DNA from: an uncultured Campylobacter sp.
GTDB taxonomy: Bacteria; Campylobacterota; Campylobacteria; Campylobacterales; Campylobacteraceae
Assembly: GCF_938045205.1 (NCBI RefSeq)
Contig: NZ_CALIMY010000037.1
Span: forward strand, 1-17,459
DNA length: 17,459 nucleotides
Direction of reading: 5' to 3'
A program made the translations under genes and the position numbers. The notes under the pieces are model-generated. The model was given only the letters and a program-made list of their open reading frames with translations, searched no databases and was not told the origin of the DNA. This document shows, one piece after another, positions 8,235 to 14,147 of the stretch (the first letter of the stretch is position 1; the number at the start of each line of letters is the position of its first letter).

Positions 8235-9463
8235 AAATTTATTTTAAAACGTTTGGATGCCGCACCAATATCTACGACACGCAACTTATTAAAAGCAATC
8301 TAAAATCGGGCGCGATCACGCACGACGAGCAGGGCGCGGATGTCGTCGTGATAAACTCCTGCACCGTTACGAACGGCGCCGACGCGGACGTGCGAAACTA
8401 CGTAAATAAGATGAACCGCCTCGGCAAAAAGATATTGCTAACCGGCTGCGGCGCGGTATCGCGCGGCGAGGAGCTGTATAAAAACGGCGCAGTCTTCGGC
8501 GTGTTTGGAATGTCGCAAAAGGAAAAGATCGACGAGTTTTTAGGCTCGGAGTCGAAATTTTACGATATCGGAGGTCTTGATGGCGTCGAAAAAAATCTGG
8601 TAAGCGACTACGAGGATCACACCAAGGCTTTTATTAAAATTCAAGAGGGGTGCGATTTTAACTGCAGCTATTGCATAATCCCCTCGGTGCGCGGTCGCTC
8701 GCGAAGCAGCTCTGAAGACGCGATCTTAAAAGAGGCGGCGAGCCTTGCCGCAAACGGCTTTAACGAGATCGTGCTAACCGGCACCAATATCGGAAGCTAC
8801 GGTAAAGCCGCGGGCACGAGCCTGGGCGCGCTGCTTCAAAAGCTGGGCGCGATCCGCGGGATTCGCCGTATTCGCCTAGGCAGCATTGAGCCCTCGCAGA
8901 TAGATGCGAGCTTTCGCGAAATTTTATCCGAGCCCTGGCTGGAGCGGCATCTGCACATTGCGCTTCAGCACACTTCGCAAAAGATGCTAAGCATAATGCG
9001 CCGCCGAAATTCCGCGCTGAGGGATTTGGAGCTTTTTTGCGAGCTTGCGGAGCGCGGGTTTGCGCTGGGGACGGATTTTATCGTCGCGCATCCGGGCGAA
9101 AGCGAAGAGATTTGGCTCGAAGCGGTAGAAAATTTCAAAAAATTTCCGCTCACGCATCTGCACGCCTTTATCTTTTCGCCGCGGCAAGGGACCGCCTCGG
9201 CATCGCTAAAAGGTCGCATAGACGGCAAAACGGCGAAGGCGCGGCTAAAGATGCTGCAGAACATAACGGCGCTGAATAATTATAAATTTCGCCTTTCGCA
9301 CAAGGTGCCGCTAAATGTGCTGATCGAGCGGAAAAACGGAGAGTTTTATGAAGGATATGATCAATTTTATGATAAAATTTGGATCGAAAGCGATGAGGAT
9401 TTGTCGAAAAAATGGATGGAGATAAGAGATTATGAGGTTAAATTTGATGGAAATTTTGCATAA
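8231..9463 (+). CDS. mtaB: tRNA (N6-L-threonylcarbamoyladenosine(37)-C2)-methylthiotransferase MtaB
   Basis: MtaB is a radical-SAM enzyme that adds a methylthio group to t6A37, giving ms2t6A in tRNAs reading ANN codons. It carries two [4Fe-4S] clusters. The N-terminal UPF0004 domain has Cys10 (GCRTN), Cys44 (INSCTVTNGAD) and Cys73 (LTGCGAV). The radical-SAM CxxxCxxC is Cys141, Cys145 and Cys148 (EGCDFNCSYCIIPSVRGRSRS). The GCRTN signature favours MtaB over MiaB or RimO. The 410-residue length fits. Translation starts at a TTG overlapping the previous stop (TTGA), with GGGAG just upstream; no better ATG exists near the conserved N-terminus. The 3' end overlaps the ftsH-like gene by 32 bases. 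A TRAM-like beta region lies near the C-terminus (LNVLIERKNGEFYEGYD). Confidence 0.92.
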   Translation: MKIYFKTFGCRTNIYDTQLIKSNLKSGAITHDEQGADVVVINSCTVTNGADADVRNYVNKMNRLGKKILLTGCGAVSRGEELYKNGAVFGVFGMSQKEKIDEFLGSESKFYDIGGLDGVEKNLVSDYEDHTKAFIKIQEGCDFNCSYCIIPSVRGRSRSSSEDAILKEAASLAANGFNEIVLTGTNIGSYGKAAGTSLGALLQKLGAIRGIRRIRLGSIEPSQIDASFREILSEPWLERHLHIALQHTSQKMLSIMRRRNSALRDLELFCELAERGFALGTDFIVAHPGESEEIWLEAVENFKKFPLTHLHAFIFSPRQGTASASLKGRIDGKTAKARLKMLQNITALNNYKFRLSHKVPLNVLIERKNGEFYEGYDQFYDKIWIESDEDLSKKWMEIRDYEVKFDGNFA

Positions 9464-11213
9464 AATCAAAAAAAGCAAGCTAAATATAATTTTGATTTTT
9501 TTAGTGTTGCTTATCGTTTTGCTCTCGATCGTTTATTTTAAAGACGATTCGCGATACATCACCGAGCGCGAATTTAGCGAGCTAGTCCGCGCAGATCAGA
9601 TCAAACGCGCGCATATCGAGGACGGCACGCTAAGCTTCGTTTACGACGGCAAACGCTATAAAATTTTAACCGATATCGTTAATTTAAAAGAACTGTCCAA
9701 CCACGCTTTGATTACGAAGGAAGAGGATAGCGAAAGCGGCGGTATCAGCGCGATTTTGGTAATTTTTACGTTCGCATTTTTTCTCTTCGTATATTATTTT
9801 GAAACCGTTTTGGCTAGACGCCGCAAGATGGACGGCGCCGCGCGTCAGAGCGCTAGCTCGGGCGGCGATCTCGGTGATCTTTCGCCGAGCGTTAGCGACG
9901 TGAGATTTAGCGACGTCGCGGGCATCAGCGAGGTCAAGGACGAACTCATAGAGATCGTGGATTTTTTAAAAAATCCCGCAAAATACCGAAATTTCGGCAT
10001 CAAGCTGCCGAAAGGAATTTTAATGATCGGCGAGCCGGGCGTCGGTAAAACGCTTATCGCAAAAGCCGTAGCTGGCGAGGCGGACGTGCCGTTTTTTTAC
10101 CAAAGCGGCGCAAGCTTTGCCGAGGTCTTTGTGGGCGTCGGTGCTAGGCGGGTCCGCGAGCTGTTTGCGAAAGCCAAATCCTGCGCGCCCGCGATTATTT
10201 TTATCGACGAGATCGACGCAGTCGGCGGCAAGCGCGGCATCGGGCGCAACGACGAGCGGGAAGCGACGCTAAATCAGCTACTGACCGAGATGGATGGATT
10301 TGAGGAAAACAGCGGCGTGATGGTAATCGGCGCGACTAACAAAATAAATTTGATCGACGATGCGCTATTGCGCTCGGGGCGCTTTGATAGGCGCGTTTTC
10401 ATCGGGCTTCCGAACTACAAAGACCGCATCGAAATTTTAAAAATTTACCTCGAGGGCAAAAGATGCAGCGCTAATATCAATAAAGTAAGCCGCCTCTGCG
10501 TGGGCTTTAGCGGTGCGGGAGTAGCGACGCTGGTAAATGAAGCCGCGATCAACGCTCTTAAACGCGGCAGCGATACGATCGAGCTTAGCGATTTTGAAAA
10601 CGTGCGGATGAGGGTCTTTTACGGCGTGCAAAAAAGTAGAATTCTCACCGAATACGAAAAGGAGATCCAGGCGTTCTATCAGGGCGCAAAGGCGCTTAGC
10701 GCGTATTGGTATTCGTTTGATTTCGAAAAGATCGAGCTTTTAAACGATAAATTTTTAAACGAGGATTTCGAGATCGAATCCAAAACGCAAATTTTAAATC
10801 AAATCAAAGTGCTTTTAAGCGGCATGGCGGCGCTACAGATCCATAAAAACGACGCTTTTTCAAATTCCGCTAGCGACGTAAAGCAGGCTATCGCGTTGGC
10901 GCAAAAGATGGTTTTCGAGCTCGCGATGGGTGATAGTTTCACCCCTAGTGCGCAGAGCGTGAATAAAATTTTGCAAGATTGCTACGACGAGGTTAGCGAG
11001 ATAATCCGCACGATGCAGGATAAGCTAAATCAAATTTCAAAGCAAATTTTCGTTTATGAGTTCATAACTTTCGAGGATGTTCAAAAAATCTGCGAATCTG
11101 ATGGTGTAGAGCAAGAAGGCGTCTCCGCGCAAGAGCAAGATTTGCAAAAGCCGGAAAAAGATAGCGAAAGCTCTGAAGAAAAGCCGCAAGACGGCACGCT
11201 AAATTTCGATTAA
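9432..11213 (+). CDS. FtsH-family membrane AAA+ protein lacking the HEXXH protease motif (pseudoprotease)
   Basis: This is a 593-residue paralogue of FtsH, the membrane AAA+ zinc protease. Two membrane helices (17-36 and 105-127) flank a short FtsH_ext periplasmic domain. The ATPase is intact: Walker A GEPGVGKT (200-207), pore loop FVGVG (233-237), Walker B IIFIDE (255-260) and arginine fingers in GRFDRR (316-321). Where FtsH has AYHEAGHAL, this protein has FYQGAKAL (415-422), so both zinc His and the catalytic Glu are replaced (Tyr416, Gln417, Lys420). An Asp matching the third zinc ligand remains in SASDVKQA. It therefore cannot be an ordinary metalloprotease. It may act as an unfoldase, chaperone or partner of the true FtsH, comparable to chloroplast FtsHi. 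The C-terminus is an acidic tail (about 555-593). An alternative start at 9447 is equally plausible. Confidence 0.9.
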   Translation: MRLNLMEILHKIKKSKLNIILIFLVLLIVLLSIVYFKDDSRYITEREFSELVRADQIKRAHIEDGTLSFVYDGKRYKILTDIVNLKELSNHALITKEEDSESGGISAILVIFTFAFFLFVYYFETVLARRRKMDGAARQSASSGGDLGDLSPSVSDVRFSDVAGISEVKDELIEIVDFLKNPAKYRNFGIKLPKGILMIGEPGVGKTLIAKAVAGEADVPFFYQSGASFAEVFVGVGARRVRELFAKAKSCAPAIIFIDEIDAVGGKRGIGRNDEREATLNQLLTEMDGFEENSGVMVIGATNKINLIDDALLRSGRFDRRVFIGLPNYKDRIEILKIYLEGKRCSANINKVSRLCVGFSGAGVATLVNEAAINALKRGSDTIELSDFENVRMRVFYGVQKSRILTEYEKEIQAFYQGAKALSAYWYSFDFEKIELLNDKFLNEDFEIESKTQILNQIKVLLSGMAALQIHKNDAFSNSASDVKQAIALAQKMVFELAMGDSFTPSAQSVNKILQDCYDEVSEIIRTMQDKLNQISKQIFVYEFITFEDVQKICESDGVEQEGVSAQEQDLQKPEKDSESSEEKPQDGTLNFD

Positions 11214-11249
11214 ATTTTAAAATTTAAAATTCTAATAAAGGAGAGGAAA

Positions 11250-11777
11250 ATGGTAAAAATAGGTGTTTTAACGATAAGTGATCGCGCTAGCGGTGGCGTT
11301 TACGAGGATTTAGGAGGCAAAGAAATAATTGCCGTGATGGATGATTGGCTAACTTGCGAGAAAGAGTATTTTTATGAAATTGTCCCCGATGAGCTAGAGC
11401 TGATCAAAGATAAGCTGATTTATCTTTGCGATGAAGCAGGTTGTGATTTGGTGCTAACCACGGGCGGTACGGGTCCTGCTCCGCGCGATGTAACGCCTGA
11501 AGCGACCGAAGCGGTAAGTGAGAAATTAATGCCAGGCTTTGGCGAACTAATGCGCGCAGAGAGCCAAAAGATCGTGCCTACGGCAATTTTATCGCGTCAG
11601 ATAGCAGCGATCCGCAAAAAATCTCTGATTATAAATTTACCGGGTAATCCAAAAGCGATTAAAGAGTGCCTTCTGCCGGTATTTCCTGCTGTGCCGTATT
11701 GTATTGATTTAATGGGAGGAAATTACATAACAGCGGATGAAAATAAGATAAAAATATTCCGTCCTAAACGCAAATAA
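11250..11777 (+). CDS. mogA: Molybdopterin adenylyltransferase
   Basis: MogA adenylates molybdopterin using ATP in the penultimate step of molybdenum cofactor assembly; MoeA then inserts molybdate. At 175 residues it is a normal single-domain MoCF-fold protein. Diagnostic motifs are the N-terminal VLTISDRAS, TTGGTGPAPRDVTPEAT (70-86) and LPGNPKAIKEC (130-140). The ATG has an excellent ribosome-binding site (AAAGGAGAGG). It sits 36 bases after the ftsH-like gene across an AT-rich palindromic spacer, so it may be read from the aroB operon. It is 65 bases before the metal-ATPase cluster on the same strand. Campylobacter uses Mo/W enzymes such as formate dehydrogenase and nitrate reductase, so a full Moco pathway is expected elsewhere. 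Confidence 0.95.
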   Translation: MVKIGVLTISDRASGGVYEDLGGKEIIAVMDDWLTCEKEYFYEIVPDELELIKDKLIYLCDEAGCDLVLTTGGTGPAPRDVTPEATEAVSEKLMPGFGELMRAESQKIVPTAILSRQIAAIRKKSLIINLPGNPKAIKECLLPVFPAVPYCIDLMGGNYITADENKIKIFRPKRK

Positions 11778-11812
11778 TTCGCAAAATTTAGCAGGAATTA
11801 AATGATTTATGA

Positions 11813-11818
11813 TATTAT
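11813..11818 (+). promoter_or_regulatory. Candidate -10 (TATTAT) for the metal-ATPase/ferrosome-like cluster
   Basis: TATTAT lies 24 bases before the preferred start at 11843 in an AT-rich spacer of 65 bases. The surrounding AATGATTTATGATATTATT resembles a half-conserved Fur box (about 4 of 7 bases in each arm of TGATAAT-n-ATTATCA), which is too weak to call. Iron control would make sense if the cluster stores iron. Confidence 0.35.
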
Positions 11819-11842
11819 TTGGGCGCAAATTTAAGGAAAAAT

Positions 11843-12160
11843 ATGAAAATAAATCACAACGATATTTTGGAATTTCATAAATATTTTAGCAAAATCAGCC
11901 ACAGCAAAGGTCGTATTCGTATTCGTGTAAGTCCCAAAATTAGGGAGTTGCGAGATAGCGTGAGCGAGGAGAGCCTGAAGGCTAAAATAGCTGCAATTCG
12001 CGGGATAAAAGAGTATAAATTTAACTCTCTAATCGGCTCGCTGACGATTCACTACGACGAAAATATTTTTCCGATGCACCTTTGGGAGCAGTTTTTAAGC
12101 GGCATCAGTTCGCCTGAGCTAATAGCGCTCGTAAATTCCAATATAGAGGCGATTTCTTGA
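11843..12160 (+). CDS. Small HMA_2-like (cysteine-less heavy-metal-associated) domain protein
   Basis: This is a 105-residue soluble protein. It contains HSKGRIRIRVSPKI, a predicted helix, IRGIKEYKFNSLIGSLTIHYD, and a second helix. That is the beta-alpha-beta-beta-alpha pattern of HMA_2-type domains, without the metal-binding CxxC. The same layout opens the P-type ATPase at 14148 (ETKSRLRLKIV, then GVTEARFNAKIGSLILKLDE), so the two are probably related and may interact. I set the start at ATG 11843 (AAGGA five bases upstream). An in-frame ATG at 11819 has no ribosome-binding site and overlaps the likely promoter. The stop overlaps the TTG of the next gene (TTGA). HMA_2-like proteins accompany P1B ATPases in ferrosome clusters; the role here is inference. 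The DNA is noticeably more AT-rich than the ATPase gene. Confidence 0.75.
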   Translation: MKINHNDILEFHKYFSKISHSKGRIRIRVSPKIRELRDSVSEESLKAKIAAIRGIKEYKFNSLIGSLTIHYDENIFPMHLWEQFLSGISSPELIALVNSNIEAIS

Positions 12161-12768
12161 GCGAAGAAACATTGCGTAGTGCCAAAAAATCGCGTAGAAT
12201 TTCTAATAAATCTCGGAATTTAAATGAGGCGCAAATTGCAGATATTGCTCTTTTGCTCGAAAAAGAGGCACAAATTTTGCAGTTTTATTCGCTGGGCGCA
12301 GTTAAATTTCAAGATAAAAAGCTAGGAGAAATTCTATCTTTACGAGCCGAATTACTTGAGCGGATGCTAGACTTTGCTAATTCTTGCGAGCTTGGCGCTA
12401 TGCCTCCTGAAAATAGCAGTGAGGCACTAGCTGTAAAAGATATGAATGAGTTTTTGGCTTCGGCGCTTTTGATAGAAAAAAGCTCTATGATGTTTTATGA
12501 CGATCTAATTAATTCGTGCAATAACGCGGAATTTAAAGAGCTGCTATATAAGGCGCAGGCGGTTTCGTATAATGAAATTTTGCCGATTTTAAAGGAACTG
12601 AATTCTAAATACGAGGCTGATTTAAATTCTTTGAATTTCGCTGATTTATTAAATGAAATTTTAAAAAATCCGCAGGAATTAGAGCAGATATTTCAAAAAT
12701 ACGATTTGCAAAATATCTTAAATAGCGCATTTTCTAATTTAATTAAAGGAATTTTGCAGAAAAATTAA
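12157..12768 (+). CDS. Ferritin/rubrerythrin-like helical protein with degenerate diiron motifs
   Basis: This is a 203-residue, mainly helical cytosolic protein. Residues about 24-75 (IADIALLLEKEAQILQFY, then LGEILSLRAELLERML) and 95-150 (FLASALLIEKSSMMFYDDLI, then AEFKELLYKAQAVSYNEIL) mimic the two halves of a ferritin-like four-helix bundle. The first Glu of each half seems to be kept (LEKEAQ and LIEKSS). The two ExxH motifs that complete a diiron site are not: AELLERM and SYNEI occupy those places. A normal diiron centre is therefore unlikely; it may bind iron differently or act as a scaffold. The start is TTG at 12157, coupled to the previous stop, with GAGG upstream; no better start exists. 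The C-terminal 50 residues are Asn/Leu-rich helices. An 11-bp AT-rich dyad spans its 3' end (12734-12773). Confidence 0.65.
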   Translation: MSEETLRSAKKSRRISNKSRNLNEAQIADIALLLEKEAQILQFYSLGAVKFQDKKLGEILSLRAELLERMLDFANSCELGAMPPENSSEALAVKDMNEFLASALLIEKSSMMFYDDLINSCNNAEFKELLYKAQAVSYNEILPILKELNSKYEADLNSLNFADLLNEILKNPQELEQIFQKYDLQNILNSAFSNLIKGILQKN

Positions 12769-12773
12769 ATTAG
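12734..12773. repeat. 11-bp AT-rich inverted repeat across the ferritin-like gene's stop codon
   Basis: CTAATTTAATT (12734-12744) is perfectly complementary to AATTAAATTAG (12763-12773), with an 18-base loop. It lies just before the internal promoter and could weaken read-through. The arms are almost all A/T and there is no U-tract, so terminator function is doubtful. Confidence 0.4.
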
Positions 12774-12775
12774 GA

Positions 12776-12804
12776 TTGCAAAAATCTAAAAAAGTCGCTA
12801 TAAT
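12776..12804 (+). promoter_or_regulatory. Internal promoter of the cluster (TTGCAA - 17 bp - TATAAT)
   Basis: A TTGCAA -35-like box (12776-12781) and a perfect TATAAT (12799-12804) are separated by 17 bases. A second TATAAT (12838-12843) sits 20 bases before the next start. It overlaps a GATAAA-ATGAC-TTTAT dyad (12825-12840) that could be an operator. This 95-base spacer is the only real gap inside the cluster, so the genes from 12864 on can be transcribed apart from the first two. Confidence 0.6.
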
Positions 12805-12863
12805 ATCAAAATCTATGTAAAGTTGATAAAATGACTTTATAATCTTAACACAAGGAGAATGAA

Positions 12864-13355
12864 ATGCCGATCCCATTTCTAGCAGGTTTTGCGCTTGGTT
12901 GCGCGGCGGTTTACGCTTATAACAATCGAGATAAAATCAAAGAAGGTGCGAATAAAATCGTAAGTAGCAAAAGCGTCGAGGAGCTAAAAAATAGCGTCAA
13001 AGGCGGAGCGGAAAAATTAAGCAAAAAATCAAAAGAAATTTTTGCGGAAGCCAAAGAAGGCTTAGACGATGTCGCTGAGGCGGTAAAAGGTAAAAGAAAG
13101 TCTGGTAGCAAAAAAGCTGCGACAAGTAGTGCTGACACTGAAACTAGCACTGCAAAAAAAACTAGAAAAAAACCGGGACCGAAACCGGGATTTAAAAGAA
13201 CTAAAAAATCCACCGCGAGCTCTAAGACTGGCGAAACGCCGGTAGGTGAGATATCCGCAGCATCTGCTACTCCGCTTAATATCCCGCAGATCGTAAAAAT
13301 GGACGATAATTCTTCGGCTAAATTTACGTCCGCAGACGATAAATCAGAAAAATAG
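12864..13355 (+). CDS. YtxH-like membrane-anchored protein with a very basic AT-hook-like tail
   Basis: This is a 163-residue protein with one N-terminal hydrophobic segment (residues 4-20, FLAGFALGCAAVYAYNN). A Lys/Glu-rich amphipathic helix follows (22-75), which is the YtxH-like arrangement. Then comes a low-complexity Lys/Ser/Thr/Ala region with a KKTRKKPGPKPGFKRTKKS segment (98-116). The PGPKPG core with flanking Lys/Arg resembles AT-hooks or histone H1 tails, so it should bind polyanions such as DNA, polyphosphate or an iron-phosphate surface. The last 45 residues are Ser/Asp-rich and acidic. The start has a near-ideal site (AAGGAG). Eight bases separate it from the next gene. The position inside a P1B-ATPase cluster suggests a compartment or membrane role. 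I cannot name a family with certainty. Confidence 0.75.
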   Translation: MPIPFLAGFALGCAAVYAYNNRDKIKEGANKIVSSKSVEELKNSVKGGAEKLSKKSKEIFAEAKEGLDDVAEAVKGKRKSGSKKAATSSADTETSTAKKTRKKPGPKPGFKRTKKSTASSKTGETPVGEISAASATPLNIPQIVKMDDNSSAKFTSADDKSEK

Positions 13356-13363
13356 AGGCCTAA

Positions 13364-13666
13364 ATGAATAGATCACTTACGACACAGCGTTCGCCGCTGG
13401 ATCACGTTTTAAGCGGCGCTATAGCAGGGGCGATCGGCGGTTGCGCCGTAGAGCTCGTTAAAGCTAAAGAAGGCAAGAGCAAATCTAAAGCGATTCGCGA
13501 TGCGCTAGATATTGCACTAAGCGGCGGTATCATCGGCGGCGGCGCGATTTACAGCGCAAATAAGCTCGTACAAGGCGAGTATCTACGCGCAGCGGCGGGC
13601 GTCGCAGTATGCGTAGGCGCGCTCATTGCGGGTAGAAATTTTATTCTTAAGGTAGGCAATGAGTAA
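13364..13666 (+). CDS. Small glycine-zipper membrane protein of the metal-ATPase cluster
   Basis: This is a 100-residue protein with two or three short hydrophobic, glycine-rich segments: 15-31 (HVLSGAIAGAIGGCAVEL), 49-62 (ALSGGIIGGGAIYSA) and 75-93 (AAAGVAVCVGALIAGRNF). A basic loop (KAKEGKSKSKAIRD) lies between the first two. The GxxxG repeats suggest helix packing or oligomers in a membrane. The architecture (two glycine-rich hydrophobic stretches around a charged loop) recalls magnetosome MamC-type proteins, but I see no convincing sequence identity. The start has AGAGG upstream. Its stop overlaps the next start by 8 bases, so the two are translationally coupled. Its job is unknown; it may help shape or tightly pack a membrane compartment. 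Confidence 0.75.
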   Translation: MNRSLTTQRSPLDHVLSGAIAGAIGGCAVELVKAKEGKSKSKAIRDALDIALSGGIIGGGAIYSANKLVQGEYLRAAAGVAVCVGALIAGRNFILKVGNE

Positions 13667-14144
13667 TCCGTATATCACAAAAAAAGATTTGAAAGAAATT
13701 CTAGACGATTACGATTTTGGTGACAACAAATATGCTGGCGGCTCTGCGGGTAGCTTTGCCGGTGACGAAAAGCTCGGCGGTTGGGCTAAATGGATAAATG
13801 AGCGGGTAAATTCTACACCTTTTAATAGCTCAGCCTCCGACAGCGGCTCGGATAATAAAGATTCCGCCGCTCAAAGCTCAAGTGATGTAAATTCTACTCA
13901 GGGCTCCACTTTCGGTGGAATTTTTAATTCCTTGAGTGGCAGGCAAAACGCAAGCGGCTTATTTGGTAGCAACTCATTTATCACAGGCATCGTTCTGGGG
14001 GCCGCAGCGACCTATTTTCTCACCGACGAAAACGCGCAAAAGAAGCTTTTTAAGCTCATCGCAAAGGGCACCGAGATGTTTCAGATGGGCGTTGAAGAGA
14101 TGAAGGAGCGATTCGAAGACGCCAAGGCAGAGATGCAAGAGTAG
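13659..14144 (+). CDS. YtxH-like single-span protein with Ser/Gly/Asn-rich disordered N-half
   Basis: This is a 161-residue protein. Residues 1-55 are polar and partly structured (ITKKDLKEILDDYDFGDNKY, then LGGWAKWINERV). Residues 56-105 are low-complexity Ser/Asn/Gly/Asp (SASDSGSDNK and QSSSDVNSTQGS). One hydrophobic segment follows at about 106-120 (SFITGIVLGAAATYFLT). A charged amphipathic helix ends the protein (DENAQKKLFKLIAKGTEMFQ to EDAKAEMQE). The GxxLGAAATYxLT-charged helix pattern is like YtxH domains and parallels the N-terminus of the protein at 12864. The start overlaps the previous gene by 8 bases. Three bases separate its stop from the ATPase gene. Its function is unknown, and the tight coupling to the ATPase argues for a shared complex or compartment. 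Confidence 0.75.
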   Translation: MSNPYITKKDLKEILDDYDFGDNKYAGGSAGSFAGDEKLGGWAKWINERVNSTPFNSSASDSGSDNKDSAAQSSSDVNSTQGSTFGGIFNSLSGRQNASGLFGSNSFITGIVLGAAATYFLTDENAQKKLFKLIAKGTEMFQMGVEEMKERFEDAKAEMQE

Positions 14145-14147
14145 TCG

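Noticed and set aside
11801..11820. Fur box before the metal-ATPase cluster
   Set aside because: Only about 4 of 7 bases match in each half, which AT-rich Campylobacter spacers reach by chance.
11819..11842. Upstream in-frame ATG for the HMA_2-like gene
   Set aside because: No ribosome-binding site precedes it and it overlaps the likely -10; the ATG at 11843 has AAGGA at good spacing.
12917..13213. Minus-strand hydrophobic open frame of 98 codons
   Set aside because: Its Leu/Phe/Ser-rich 'membrane protein' look is simply the antisense of the Lys-rich tail of the plus-strand gene at 12864-13355.
12864..13355. Reading the PGPKPG basic segment as a true AT-hook transcription factor
   Set aside because: The protein has an N-terminal membrane anchor and a YtxH-like helix and sits in a metal-ATPase cluster; general polyanion binding fits better than specific DNA regulation.
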